Source: Sialis fuliginosa | Lineage: Eukaryota > Arthropoda > Insecta > Megaloptera > Sialidae | Reading direction: 5' to 3' | DNA: 64,000 nt | Assembly: GCA_961205875.1 (NCBI GenBank) | Contig: OY540817.1 | Location: 11,443,001-11,507,000 of the forward strand | Shown here: positions 10,475-22,412 of the stretch, in pieces | How positions within the stretch are numbered: the first letter of the stretch is position 1 | How the letters are laid out: every line of letters starts with the position of its first letter | Made by a program: the position numbers and the translations under genes | The notes under the pieces: generated by a model | Database searches by the model: none | Seen by the model: the letters and a program-made list of their open reading frames with translations, nothing else | What the model was told of the DNA's origin: nothing

Positions 10475-10669
10475 TTAAATAGATATTTTGGATACCAAAA
10501 AAAACACAAAGTGTTGTGACTGCTTGGTACCCAGTAAACTCTTATATTTCGCAGATCGTGTTCCGAGATATATCTTATTTAATAAATGCGTATAGCAATC
10601 ATGTATTCTATTCAAATGATGTATTGCCGGATTGTATTCGACGGCACGCAAATCAACAATAAAATTGTA
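10475..10669 (-). pseudogene. Possible coding relic, unknown protein
   Basis: A 65-codon open frame without a start codon has unusually protein-like composition (part: DLRAVEYNPAIHHLNRIHD), with three His, two Arg and few low-complexity runs. It ends in TAA. There is no clear splice acceptor at its upstream edge. I do not recognise it. It could be a relic of a virus or transposon gene, a decayed exon, or chance. Confidence 0.25.
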
Positions 10670-10699
10670 TCACATTTGAAAAGAAATATTTTATAAAAA

Positions 10700-11904
10700 G
10701 AAATAAGTTGTTGAGAAACATGAAATATTAAAGTTTTTCATTTTATATCTATATTTTGCTTCCTCGCAATATCGAAGATACGAGAAGCTTTGTGTGAACT
10801 ACTGATACGATATTAATGAAACTTGGTTGGATGGTTGGGTCTTACTTAAGGACGGTCTTATTTCAAAATCATCAAATATTAATTTTTTCACATTTTATGT
10901 GAAAATTTTATAGAATTTTTTTTTGAATATTCAATTTCCTATGAAAGATTTAGATTGAAATTTTCAAAATATACGAAAAAATAATCAGGTGTGTCTTCAG
11001 AAAAATTTCGAATTAATATTTTTTAGTAAAATTGTATAAAAATTAAATGGTTAACCAACACCAGACAATTTATCTGAACACTTTATAGGTTTTTATTTAA
11101 ATTGTTCAATTTATTAACCCATTTTGGTGAATTTAGCACGAAGAAGCACAATGCATTTACTTGGCAATGTTTTTTTTTTAATATTTGCTCTGACAATTTA
11201 TTTAAACGTTTCATAGAATCTTATAGATAATATAATATTATGTAAATATGAAGCGTTTACTTTCTGAACACAAGTTCACATTCGTAAAAAAAATTAGGTA
11301 CCTATTGCATAAGAGGGCGTCCATTTATTATACGTAAGAATTGGAGGGGTGGGGCGGTTTTGAAAGGGGTGATTCTAAACGTTACATACTTAAGATGTTT
11401 TTTTTAAATCAATTATGATAAAATACGTTAATTGAAACCAATATTTGCTGATGAATTTTCTTTCATATGTATATGAAGTTAATTAATTTTTTTTATTTAA
11501 CATATTTTGCCTTATGTCACTCAACTTTTCATATTAAGTATAACGTAGGTATAAGTTATATAAAAGTCACGTGAAATCCATGATAAATATTTTATTTATA
11601 AAAAGAGTTTCATTTCGAAAGGAAAAACAATATTTTTCATTTATCAAAATCCATCTCAATATCTGATACCTTCACAGACATTTAAGGCAATCGCATGTCA
11701 GTTATTGAAACTGTTATAAAAATCATCAAGTTCCAATGTTTCCCATTCTTCTTCAGCTTAAAATAACAATAAAACTGTACGTGCTCGATAAGGTAAACAT
11801 TCATATGAAAAAACACACGATTCAGATATTTCAATTCTGAAAATGGTGAATATATTTTTTTTATTTTTTTTCATAGAATTTATAATAATTTGAAAGCAGT
11901 AATA
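10700..11904. other. AT-rich stretch with an old interspersed repeat
   Basis: Mostly featureless. At about 11310-11390 a GTCCATTTATTATACGTAAG ... GGAGGGGTGGGG segment resembles, in inverse orientation, the segment at 28690-28800 (GTGACGTAATTTACGGATGA). Both look like pieces of a widespread insect retroelement. Confidence 0.4.
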
Positions 11905-12453
11905 AAAGGTACTGGCACCAGTTATGGCCGCTATAAGAGCAATGTTTACTGTTTTTGTGATTGACAAGCTTCTTTTTTGTAATTATTATGAACTCATGTT
12001 GCTAATAAAACAAGTAACTCTTTAATTAATCTATTTAATTACCAAAATCCGCAAATATAGTTTTTTTTAAATTATAGCCTTTTATTTTGTTTATGTTTTT
12101 TCTCCAATAATGGATAAAGTAAAACCAATAATGAGCATACAGTAATGGACACTTGCTAATGATTACAAAATGATAAGTACTACGACACAAAAGATATAAA
12201 AGAAAGAATCATCAAAGAAAAAAATTTAAGCAGTTGCTATCATAATATAATAATTAATAAATAAATTATACTAATAATTAGTTTAAATGACATCTACTGG
12301 CCGATTGTTATCAAATCACGCTGTAAGACTGTTAAATGTACTTATATTCAGAAATGGTAATAATCAAATATCAACAAATATTTCTAATTCAGTACATTTA
12401 ATTAAAAAATAGCTATTACTGGGGTCATATCCAAGACTGGTGCCAGTAGCTTA
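11905..12453 (+). mobile_element. GGTACTGG MITE, copy 4 (full length, 549 bp)
   Basis: It starts AAGGTACTGGCACCAGTT and ends GACTGGTGCCAGTAGCTT. The family core is well kept (TATGGCCGCTATAAGAGCAA; CCGCAAATATAG; CATTACTGGGGTCATATCC in the form TATTACTGGGG). A pogo-like MITE starts only 27 bp downstream. Confidence 0.85.
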
Positions 12454-12480
12454 TAACAATATAAATTATTTCATATAGTA

Positions 12481-12761
12481 CAGTAGCACCTCGTAATAAC
12501 GACATAATTGGGACCAGACCCTCATCGTTATAAGTGAAAAACGTTGGTAAGTAAATTAAGGCCTACAAACAAAACTATCAATGAAGGAAAGGAAAATTTA
12601 TACAATGTTTACTTTTAAATAATACTTAGTACGTACAGTACATGATTTAGAACTGAAAAAGAAATAGAAATATAAAATTTTAAATACAAATACGGAATTT
12701 TAAGAGTGCCGTTATTGCGAAACGCCGTTAAGCAAATAGTCGTTATTGCGAGGTGCTACTG
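12481..12761. mobile_element. pogo/Tigger-like MITE (281 bp)
   Basis: Terminal inverted repeats of 23 bp start CAGTAGCACCTCGTAATAAC on the left and CAGTAGCACCTCGCAATAAC from the right, flanked by TA on both sides. A CAGT...ACCTCG start and TA target are typical of pogo/Tigger elements of the Tc1/mariner superfamily. A second inner pair (CGTTATAAGTG; GCCGTTATTGCG) gives sub-repeats. There is no transposase frame. Confidence 0.9.
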
Positions 12762-12763
12762 TA

Positions 12764-13541
12764 GTTAATTTATATAATAAATATGTCGGCGTACTTTGCC
12801 TAATAAAAACATTTTACAATCAGATATATTTTGAATAATACAAAAACCTCACGCTGACTATATGTACATATATTAAACATCAAAGTCAAAAAAAGTTTGA
12901 AAAAAAACTCAGCCTTTCTATCTGTAAGCATTGTGTCCTTTTGTTAGATAGTTTGAAAAGAGTAATGTATTTTTAAATATATTATAAAACATGAACCTTT
13001 ATTTTATTATTTTTTAATGTTTTTACGTAATAACTAAAACAGTTAGAAAGGACTTTTTTTACTCTTTTAAATATTAAGAAAATATTGTTTTCGATAAATC
13101 AGTTTGAGAAAATATCAAATATATTTATTAAGGTGTAAATAGGTTCCCCATCCCTGTATTTACAGACCTTTAAAACTAACCCCCACTTATATCAAATTCT
13201 GTTATTAGTAACAGTCATGTAAATCTCCAAATGGACCAATCAAAACCCAGCATTTACTATTTAACAGATGTATACCAAGCTGTCAACACAAACTGGTAAC
13301 ATAGATAGAAGAAATCAGACATTAGACAATATTACTCTAGAAGTGATAAGAGTATATAAAAATGTTAATTTGGTATAGCTATGTATAAAAACTAAAGTTT
13401 ATTCGCATATTACAACCAAAATGTTTAAATGAAAACATTATAACAATCATAAAGTCGATAAGAAAAGAAATATATAAATATATTTGTCATTTAGAAGAAA
13501 GTTATTATAAGAAAAATAAAAATGATATTGTGTAGTTGGGC
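12764..13541. other. AT-rich stretch with a diverged direct repeat
   Basis: No gene. The segment 13180-13330 shares with 21150-21285 a common core (GTAAATCTCCAAATGGACCA against GCAAATCTTTAAAGGAACCA, then AATCA...CCCAGCAT) in the same orientation. It is an old repeat of unknown class. Confidence 0.4.
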
Positions 13542-13628
13542 TCAGAGAACTGTGAACGCTTCCGCTCCCAAAGCTTTGCGCAGCACGAACTTCACGAGCT
13601 CGTGGTTGATGTATAAAAGATTAAATGT
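13542..13628 (-). CDS. Possible terminal coding exon, unknown gene
   Basis: On the minus strand a 28-codon frame ends in TGA (13542-13544). Its codon use (GTG, CTG, GCG, GAG) differs from the background, and part of the peptide reads ELVKFVLRKALGAEAFTVL. An AG acceptor (TATATACAG) lies directly upstream but its pyrimidine tract is poor. The last three residues Thr-Val-Leu would fit a class I PDZ-binding tail. I do not know the gene. No polyadenylation signal is obvious downstream. A mariner-like end lies just upstream, so this could also be a stranded gene fragment. Confidence 0.4.
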   Translation of the reverse strand, partial: TFNLLYINHELVKFVLRKALGAEAFTVL

Positions 13629-13649
13629 CTGTATATACACTACAAATAT

Positions 13650-13700
13650 CAGGGCTGCTCAAAAAGTAACTCATAAAACCAGCGGCGTGCGCTTCAGGTT
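13650..13700 (+). mobile_element. Lone mariner-like terminal fragment
   Basis: The words CAGGGCTGCTCAAAAAGTAA then CTCATAAAACC look like a mariner inverted repeat end. No matching second end was found in the following 1.5 kb, so this is a one-ended relic. Confidence 0.35.
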
Positions 13701-13889
13701 TATTTTAGATTTCTAATACCAAAACAGCACACGCTATTGTAATCATCACAGAACACAAAAACTGTGTAGATTCTTCTTCTTTTCCATTATTGTCCACATT
13801 GATAGTTCCTTCATGTATTTTGTTATAAGTGGAATTGGATGTTGCTAATAGGTCGGTTAAAGTAGATCTTGATGAACAAGGAAGCCATA

Positions 13890-14617
13890 TTAAGGGGCTA
13901 TGCTAGTTTATGCATTTCAAAAAATCGATTTTTTTTTTCATTTTTTGAAAGTAAATACCTTCGAAAATATTGTGTTAAAATTTTAGAGTGATCTGAGCTT
14001 ATGGTGCCGGCATCGCTGATTAGTTGTAAGTATCAACTTTATAACAATTTCAAAAAAAACAAACTTTAAACGCGTTTTTCTCGAAATGATGTTTTTCGAT
14101 ACTGTCCCAATGATTTCTCGAAAACTACTCGGTCGATCGGTCTGAAATTTTAACCACATGTTTGTTACATATATAGGCATGGCTGGAACTAGAATTATGT
14201 CAAAATTCAAATTTTTTCTATTTTTTACAAGGAAAAACCAAGAAAAAAAGTGTTTTTTTCGATTCCGTTTGTTCAAACAGCCGCCATTTTGTTATTTTTG
14301 CCCCAAAAATTAAAATTCTAGTTCAGGCCATAGCCAACATCCTACTGAATAAAAGACATATCTTGTTTAGTGTTTCAGGTGTTTCGTTCCTGCTAAAACA
14401 CTGGGACACTGCGCACCTGTTTTTTTCATACCTGCATACATGGCTGCATTATACACATATATGTATAGTAAAATTAATTTTAAAAAAAATTTTGTGTACT
14501 TCAATAGTGCATTTATTAAACCCAAAAAGATTTAGAACGATATCTGTCATAGATTGCTGGAAAAAAATTCGTGAAAAACACCTTTTTTTTGGCCGATAAA
14601 CTAGCATAGCCCCTTAA
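13890..14617. mobile_element. TTAA-flanked element, copy 1 (728 bp)
   Basis: TTAA lies at both ends and the inverted termini read GGGGCTATGCTAGTTTA on each side. The left third carries AAACTTTAAACGCGTTTTTC then TCGAAA, a block shared with the elements at 35396 and 50399. TTAA targets are characteristic of piggyBac, but a GGGG start is not the usual piggyBac CCC end, so the superfamily is open. A 97-codon minus-strand frame (13983-14276) spans low-complexity sequence and is not supported as a gene. Confidence 0.85.
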
Positions 14618-15461
14618 TGGGATTTAGGCCAGTGGACAAATTGGATTGGGTTAAATGTACCTATGTATACACGGAAAAAAATAATTTGCGAAAAATAACG
14701 CATGTTTTTAAAAGAAGCAAAATAATCAGGGAAAATTGTCGTATAGCCCTGTATTTTAGATATTATAGTCTAAAATTATATAATTACAGTTTTAGAGAGT
14801 AAAATATTCAGTGACCAAGAACAAAATTAGTTAATAAAAAATACTGAATTATTATTGAAAATATCTTATGATCGACAGTTAAAAATTACGGGGCAAACTA
14901 TAAAAACGTGTTTAGTAACACGTGACCTATCAATGTAAATGCAAGTTAACTCTCGTCAGTACTGTGTTTTCAGTTTGCTTCTATAAGTAGAAGATATTAG
15001 AAACTATATACATATATAGAAGCAGTGAAGAAGTGTGTGTGTGTGTGTGTGTGTGAGAGATATAGAGATGTGTCCATACTGTCTTTATTTATATAATGGA
15101 CAGTGTCCATTGCTGAATAAAGATGGGTAGACTCGCGTGAAAGTATATATTATATAATCAATAATTTTATTGATTCAATGTAAATTTTAACTTGTTAAAT
15201 CTGCATATTATAGATTAAACTAAAGGGAATTATTGTTTGATCATAATCAATAATTACAGATTTTCGCTTACTATCCTGGATAGACAGGATAAAACTGTAA
15301 TTATTTTCGAAAATCCAAAGAAATCTTACAATATATTTTTTCCGTATAATTATTTACACTTCTTGATGCATTTTTTAGCATATTTTTTTCATTTGCACTT
15401 TAGGTCTGAAGATGTGTAAGTACGGTCCTAACTTCGTGTAGTTATTTGATAGAAAATATAA
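14618..15461. other. AT-rich stretch with a GT microsatellite and a hairpin
   Basis: A (GT)n run of about 23 bp lies at 15033-15055, followed by GA repeats. At 15247-15307 a stem-loop pairs AATAATTACAG with CTGTAATTATT and TATCCTG with CAGGATA. At about 15403-15420 a pyrimidine-AG acceptor is followed 12 nt later by a GTAAGT donor, too short to call an exon. Confidence 0.4.
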
Positions 15462-15722
15462 TGTATCAATGTTTGGTTACCCCTGTTATGTACCAAATGT
15501 AACTACACTATATATAATAGAGTCCGCGTCGATACAGGAAGAAACAAAAACCTGCGGATTTCAGAACGGCAGATGTTTGAGATATGCGCACGTAATTTAT
15601 AGCGCGATTGCACAGACGTAATTCTGGTCCACTGGTTAATTGGAGGAGAAAAACTGTTTCATAGAATGTTATGTAATTTAATTTGGGAGTATGTCGTGAG
15701 TGAAAATGTCGCTGCGAAATAA
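15462..15722 (+). pseudogene. Possible coding relic with one internal stop
   Basis: An 87-codon frame is interrupted by a single TAG (15600-15602). The frame is GC-richer than its surroundings and rich in Trp, Cys and Arg. The part before the stop includes RISERQMFEICARNL, the part after DVILVHWLIGGEKLFHRML. A GTGAGT donor-like site falls inside (15696-15701), so it could instead be a spliced exon. I do not recognise the protein. Confidence 0.25.
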
Positions 15723-15952
15723 ATTGTGTGCGTTGTTTTGATAGTTTTTTTCAGATACATATTGTAGATACTATCGGTTTTTTTTTGATAGAATTTACTT
15801 TTTGATTGTATTTTTTAACAATGTTTCGTTTTTTACTAAAAATTGTTTATTTTTTGCCATTCTCTGCATAAGTTACAAGTTCATTTAACATATCAAAGTT
15901 ATTAAATTAGTTTGTTATTAAAATAAGAATTAAATAAAGAGTTACTTACTTA

Positions 15953-16490
15953 AGGAGGTTATTATTAAAACGCAATATCTGCACAAAGTTTCATTTTTCA
16001 TCTAAAGGTGGAAACAGATGCATCTTTGCATTATGGGTTAAAATGCACTGCGTTCCATAGTTAAGCTACTTCAAGTGTAAATTTTGTTTCAAAACGCAAT
16101 ATCTGTGCAAAATAAATATATTAAAAATTACATATTTTACTAAATTCACGTTTAAAAAAATGTAATAATTTGTTTATTTTGTAAATATGTTATATTAATC
16201 AAAAGAATAATCTTGTATACAAATCATACTCTTTGATAATTAAAATTGGGTTCAAAAAGCAATATGTACCTTCTTTTGGTTCAAAAAGCAATAAATAAAA
16301 AGCAAAAACTTTATAAAAAATGTTTCAATTATTTTTTTTCGTTTTAGTAGATTAATTACCGACGTCCAATCTTCCAGTATTGAAAATTTGAATACTTTCC
16401 TCCACTTATCTTATCAGTTATCAGTTTTCACCATTTTCTCAACATTCTGTCTTATGTCAGATATTGCGTTTTGATAGGTACTAACCTCCT
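15953..16490. mobile_element. Inverted-repeat element with AAAACGCAATATCTG iterons (538 bp)
   Basis: The termini are inverted copies: AGGAGGTTATTATTAAAACG on the left and AGGAGGTTAGTACCTATCAA from the right, each followed by CGCAATATCTG. The word AAAACGCAATATCTG recurs inside (about 16090), with weaker forms at about 16254 and 16280 (CAAAAAGCAATA). I see no convincing target duplication. Non-coding. The superfamily is unknown. Confidence 0.75.
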
Positions 16491-17846
16491 CACTTGTTTT
16501 GAATTACAAATTACATTTTTTAAAACAAATTTAAGCATAATAATAATAATAATAATAAATGTTATTTCGATATATTCCTTATATTTTTTAAGTTAATACG
16601 TTCCGGAGCATTTACCCGGAGCATTCCGGTTCGACTAAACAATTGCATATTCCCAAAACAATACATACAACATAACAAACATAAAAATGTTGAACATTAC
16701 TGATCTGAAGATAACACAGGTGACCTAGTTTTCAGTGAACATTGTACGTTCATACATAGATAATTGTAACTCATCATGTACCCTACGATCAATTACAATT
16801 ATGTGAGCGCTAAGAAACTTAGTAGTTAACATGCCTGTATAATTGTATTAATCAGGTACATTATTGAACATTGAACATTCACGTGTATGGGTATTATGTG
16901 TATGTATAATACATATGTATATGAGATGGTTAAGTCCTTCGTTAGTTCTTTTCAGTAGACTGAATAAAACTAAATTATAATCGGATAAAATATGCTATAG
17001 TCGGAGAATTCTCAATTGCAGACGAAAATCAAATATTGGTAACGATGGAAATGTAAAAATGATTTATGTGAGAGATGAGATATTGAAATTTTCAACGCCT
17101 TTTACTGAAGTTGATTTATTGATATATCGGTAATTAAAAATCGATAAAGTTATGTTTACACTGATTTTTGATTTAATTAAACATTAAAAATGAATATGTT
17201 ATCACTTATATGCATTATTTATCGCATTTGAACTATTTACGCTTTTTTATATTAAATAAAATCGTGACATTGAACTAAATTATTTCAGGATGTTTCTATA
17301 CATAGTAATTAAAAATTATTAATTTAAATATACATAAATTCCAAAACACATCTCACAAAATTGATACCCCATTCAAAGTGCTTGCAAGTTAAACAATTCA
17401 ACTTCTTTATATTACCGCGGGCATTCGACCAAATAATAAAATATAATAACGCAGATGCCTCAAAGTTTGAATAGATATTCTTGAATAATACTTGAGAAAG
17501 TAAATAAATTTCAAATATATCTATAAAGGTCAAGATGTAGAACATTCCAAATTTAAACAATAATATAAACACCAACGTTTTGTGCGAAATTATAAAAGTG
17601 TAAAGAAATCAAAACAACAAGGTATACCATTATTTGATTAATTAGCACGTCACATCGCACGCGTGGTATTAACAGTTTTTTTTTATAATATTTTTCACAC
17701 ACAAGTGAATTCAATGAAAGTGTTAATGAGAAATTTATTCAACAAATTATAACGAGTGATCAACTACGACTAATTACTAGCGTGTACTTGATCGATCTAG
17801 TTTTTGTAGTTGTCGTATTAGTGTAACCAGGTGTAAACATTTGTTA
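16491..17846. other. AT-rich stretch, nothing recognised
   Basis: An AAT microsatellite lies just outside at 16538-16558. Near 16608 the word CCGGAGCATT is repeated twice with a spacer. The 83-codon minus-strand frame at 17324-17575 is Phe/Ile/Leu-rich with no supporting signals. Confidence 0.4.
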
Positions 17847-17848
17847 TA

Positions 17849-18253
17849 CAGTGTATTCCAAGTTGATTAAGCCATAGGAAATTTAACATGGGGACAATTA
17901 GAAGTGTTGTAGTAGCCTCAGGTCAAATTTAACGATGTGTCATTGGTGTATTTTGAAATGCCGCCTCGAAACTAACAAAATTTTTAAATTAATCAACAGT
18001 ATTTTGTTTTCAACTTCAATAAAGATTAAAATACTTTAATGAAACTAAAGTAAGCTTCCTAGAAAAAAATATAATAATATTTTTTGGCAGATATAAAATT
18101 GAAACAAAATACTAATGACACTTTACTAAATTTTGTGGCGGCATTTCAAAATGCACCAATGATACATCGTTAAATTCGATCAAAGGCTACTACAACACTT
18201 CTAATTGTTCCCATGTTAAATTTCCTATGGCTTAATCAACTTGGAAAACACTG
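17849..18253. mobile_element. Long-armed hairpin MITE, Tc1/mariner-like (405 bp)
   Basis: TA flanks the element and each end starts CAGTGT(A/T)TTCCAAGTTG. The two arms are inverted copies for about 120 bp at over 90 percent by eye, running through GATTAAGCCATAGGAAATTT and AATGCCGCC, with a 100-150 bp AT-rich loop. A transcript would fold into a long near-perfect hairpin. It has no coding capacity. Confidence 0.9.
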
Positions 18254-18359
18254 TATAAAGCTACCATAGGTTCAATGGGACTTTCTTATACGTAATACTG
18301 AACATAATTTTATAAAACATATCTTTCTGGTTAACTCTTAGATTAGGAAAGACTATGGA

Positions 18360-18964
18360 TAGTACCGGCTTTAGGGGGGGGGGGGGGGCGAACCAGGGCG
18401 ACCGCCCGGGGCGCCAGGCCAGGTGGGGCGGCGCACAATGGAGCATAAATTACTTTTTTGGTTCAAATCAGTGTACAGACTGTAATTTTTGAGTAAACTT
18501 TTATTTATCTTTAAATTTTTTGTCGATCAGTTAAACCTGGTTGAGCAACAAATATAGTTAAATATAAACAATGTTAATTTGTAAGAAAATCGATTATTTG
18601 ATAGCTGCTAACTAACAAATACTTATTTAGTAATCCAGAAAACCTTTAATAAGGTATTAGCTGAGATACTAACTAATCAACTTATTTGTTGATTTATCAA
18701 TTTTAATTTGTTCATAATAGGGGGAGGAGGTCTCGACGGTCTTAGGGCATTCGATAGTCTTAAAGTTAATGATGTAAGCTATATTGAAAAAAAAAGTTTG
18801 AGTCTGTAGGATCGCGCCAAGCTGAGATATGAATTATTCAACTTATTTGTTAATTTATCAATTTTAATTGACATTTTCGGTGATTTTTTAACATTTTTTT
18901 AGGGGGAGAGAGGGTGGAAAAATAAATCTCGCCCAGGGCGCCAGATTTGCTAAGGCCGGCACTG
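18360..18964. mobile_element. hAT-type element with exact TSD (605 bp)
   Basis: The exact 8-bp duplication ACTATGGA (18352-18359 and 18965-18972) brackets ends TAGTACCGGCTTTAG and, from the right, CAGTGCCGGCCTTAG. A run of 15 G follows the left end. The GTTTGAGTCTGTAGGATCGC block and the right-end GCCCAGGGCGCC motif are shared with the copy at 27539-27953. No transposase frame. Confidence 0.9.
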
Positions 18965-18972
18965 ACTATGGA

Positions 18973-20169
18973 TACATAACAACCAATGCTAGTTCGTTTA
19001 TGAAACTGTTACCAAAATTTTACGGCGGCCATCTTTTTTTAAATGTCACTTTTTTCATTTCCGCATGCATATTATCTCAGATGCGTCAGTTGAAAATTTA
19101 TTATATACAAATATGCTTTAAATTACAATTATAAAAATCAATTATCACTGAAATATTTTTAATAACAATATAAAACATTTATTATTAATTAATTTTATAA
19201 TTGATATTTATTTTAAAATCTGAATGATACGCCAATGACTCGTGGAGCGATATGGTAACAACGCTGGTGCTTTTCTCGTCTCAGGCTTCGAGATCATTAT
19301 GAGTTCTATAGATTACGTTATTGTGGTCAAGTTCTAAACTCTTACAATAATTTTTGCAGCATTGATGAGACGAATAAAAAAGCCATTGATTTTATACGGG
19401 GTAATTAGAAAAGATGATGTTATATACATATATACTTAATTACACTTCTTCGATGTAAGTTAAGTCTTATTATCATGACTGTTGAACATCGTAAATCAAA
19501 TAAATACAATATTTAAAACACGAATAATATCGTGAATGCATTCCATCTCTCTGACTGGCCACCAGATGGCTTAGCGATGCTGAATCACCTGTACGCAGTT
19601 TCGCTTTTGTTTTGGTTTTGTTGCCGTGAGATAAGTACATTCCCGCGCTAATCAAACGAAAGTTATTACGTCAAATACACACGTTCTGTGTTGTGAATGT
19701 TTCAAACGGTCTAATCTTTTTATTAGCGAATTTTGTAATGATATGTACACAAAATATTGTAGAAATGGATAACATTAGAAAAAACGGGAACAAATTACTA
19801 ATTACAAACAAAAATTTTTTAAAAAAAGTTGTTTTTCACGGTATATCCGATCTTGAACAAAATCATTCTGTATTAGATGATCAAGGTCAATAATTTTCAC
19901 AAAATTAACCTTGGAGGTTTTATATTGAAAAAAAATAGTTTTTTTTGTTAACCTGCGATTCTACTCACATATATTTGTCTAGTAAATATATTATAAGGAA
20001 TTTGCTCTATAAGATCAAAACAAAACCAATTTTTTTCTATTTTTTTTTTTAGCTTTGGTATGTATGAAAACTGCATAGTTAAAAAAGTTAAAAATAATAG
20101 GTAGATAGCTTAAGACAACTGTAAATCGTCATATTTTGTAGAAAGGTTATGGTTTAGTTATGGTAGAGA
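18973..20169. other. AT-rich stretch with a GC-richer block
   Basis: No supported gene. At about 19540-19650 a GC-richer block is open for about 60 codons on the minus strand (part: GDSASLSHLVASQRDGMHS) but lacks a good acceptor and donor pair, so I do not call it. Confidence 0.35.
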
Positions 20170-20765
20170 CCAAATATATCTATATATAAAAATGTATGTT
20201 CGTTTGTATAAGGTTTATAGACTCGGGAATTACTGAAACGATTTCAATGCGATTTTCACCAATAGTTAAATAATTTTTCTGTACATTATCGTGGCTATTA
20301 GTATTTTATGAAAATCTAAGATTTAGACTAAAAAAAATCTTTATCAAGTCGTGTTTTGTTTCCATGATGTCACAGCATACAACTGTCAATTATATAAAAA
20401 ACATATAGTAGCCATGGAATACAGAATTCTATAATTTACTGTTTCAATATTTAATTTATTTTAGGTCACTATGATCACGTCAATTTCAAATATTTTGTCG
20501 AATAACTGGATGATAATTTGTGTCCTATTTATTTTTATTTTTTAATTTTCATACAAATTCTAAGACAGGACCTGATGTTTCCTGAGAGTTTGAAATATAA
20601 TTTTACACGGTTTTTTCAGTAACTACTGAACGGATTTAATTCCGGTTTTCACTAATGGATATATAAGTTAGGTTCAGGTGTATAATATGTGCATATTTTG
20701 TGTAAATTTCATGATATAATTTCATTATATAAAGGTGCCTTCGACTTAATTTTTTTAGAACCACT
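20170..20765 (+). repeat. RTE-like interspersed repeat, two segments
   Basis: The first segment (20175-20340) has the words GGTTTATAGACTCGGGAATT and ACTGAAACGATTTCAATG. The second (20560-20760) has GACAGGACCTGATGTTTCC and CTACTGAACGGATTTAATTC. These are typical of degraded RTE-type or SINE-like insect repeats. The second segment matches the reverse complement of 58070-58215. No frame survives. Confidence 0.65.
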
Positions 20766-22344
20766 AGTTTAAATTTATTTATGAATGAAATATCTGTCTA
20801 TAATATAACACTATATATTATAAACTAATCTAATCGTTATAGTTTTATTATCTTGTATTCATTTAAAAATTATTATCGATGCATAAAATTCTATTACCTA
20901 CATAATATGTAATTACATGTATGCATATTTGTTCAAAAGATATGTTATCATTTAAAATAAACAAATTAACAGATACCTTTTACTATCACTATGAATGTGT
21001 TGTTTTAAGGATTATATATAATGTTCTTTTAATCGTCTCTCTTTTAAGTGAAACTAAATATACTTAGATAATGAAATTGTTTAAATAATAATGCTTAAAT
21101 AGTAGTTTCATTACAAAGGAAGTAAGCAAGATTAACTCTACCCCTAGTTTCACCAAAGTCTCTTATTTTTATCAACTAAAACCCTTGCAAATCTTTAAAG
21201 GAACCAATCAGGGCCCAGCATATAGCTGTTAGCAAAGACATACTAGTAACATAGAATGATGAAATTGTACAATATAAATAGAGTGAAAATTTTGCGTTCG
21301 AGAATATTGTTTTTTTATTTATTTTAATCTAAACCTAATTTTTCCTGCTGTAAATACGTCAAGATGAGTTTTAGACAGCAAAAGGAAATATCTATGTATA
21401 TCATAGTAAACGAATTTATTTCACGTAACATTAATCGTTCTTGAGATATTTTGAGAAAACAAAAATTTTGGAATACCTCCAAACCAAGTTTTATTAATAT
21501 CGGTACAGTGGTTCATTCTTCTTTTAAAAATGATCACATAGCTTTCTATATCCTTCAGATATTGTGAGAAAGTAAAATTAGGAATAAAGAGATCAAAGTT
21601 GATGAACTTTTATATATTATTTATCAAAATTCTTTGTATTTTGCAAATCCCCTGTCGGCATTTACGAAAACAATTTATTTTTATTTTAATCTTCTGTGCA
21701 AGTGCTCACGTCTAATAAAAAAAAATAACTCAAGCATTTTCATTTATATTCATTATCTTCACAAATAAATTAAATTTCTAATGTAATTTGCATGCTTCCT
21801 TTTATTACTGCATTAAAAAATAATGCTCTTTAGATAAAGTATATGTAGAAAGTATTTTCTTTATTTTGTCTTGCTTTAATTGAACTCAATATAATATGTA
21901 GGTACTTATGTATATTGTACATACATTATGTGAAATGCGATTTTTTTGGCCTTCCATCTTCGATTATTTAACTAGGACTCTTATTTTTGATCTCTCCTAT
22001 TTTTAAGTTGTTTTATTATTAATATTTTTTAGTTTTTTATTTCGTTTTTTCTAATTTTCTACAATTCAGGATTATGAAGTTGCCACTAGGCTGCTCAGAG
22101 CAGGTTTAATAAATATTATGGCCAGAATTCAGAATTTTACCTGGGGAACATACACTGGGTACCTTATTAAATTCTAATTTAGATGTTTATTTTTATACTC
22201 GTATAAAAGTTATCTCAAATTTTCATTACTATGTTTTATGGCATTATTTTTTTTTCTTTCACAAAAATATTAAAAGTTGTCTTCGCTCTAAAATATTTCG
22301 ATGTAGAAAAACAAATAAAATACTATAGATAGTATAATTATGTC
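20766..22344. other. AT-rich stretch, one old repeat copy
   Basis: 21150-21285 is the partner of the diverged direct repeat at 13180-13330. Otherwise nothing was seen. Confidence 0.4.
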
Positions 22345-22412
22345 AGTAGCGGACTAAAGAAGGTTGCGGCCCGTGGCGGAATGTTAGATATACCCCTCCC
22401 CCCCACCAGTAC
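22345..22412 (+). mobile_element. One-ended hAT-like fragment
   Basis: CAGTAGCGGACTAAAG followed by GGCCCGTGGCGG and a CCCCTCCCCCCC tract resembles the start of hAT elements seen elsewhere here. No matching right end or duplication was found. Confidence 0.3.

Noticed and set aside
13983..14276. 97-codon minus-strand open frame
   Set aside because: It lies wholly inside a TTAA-flanked element, covers low-complexity blocks, and the related elements do not keep the frame.
15403..15420. 12-nt micro-exon between an acceptor and GTAAGT
   Set aside because: Such pairs arise often by chance in AT-rich introns, and there is nothing else to support it.
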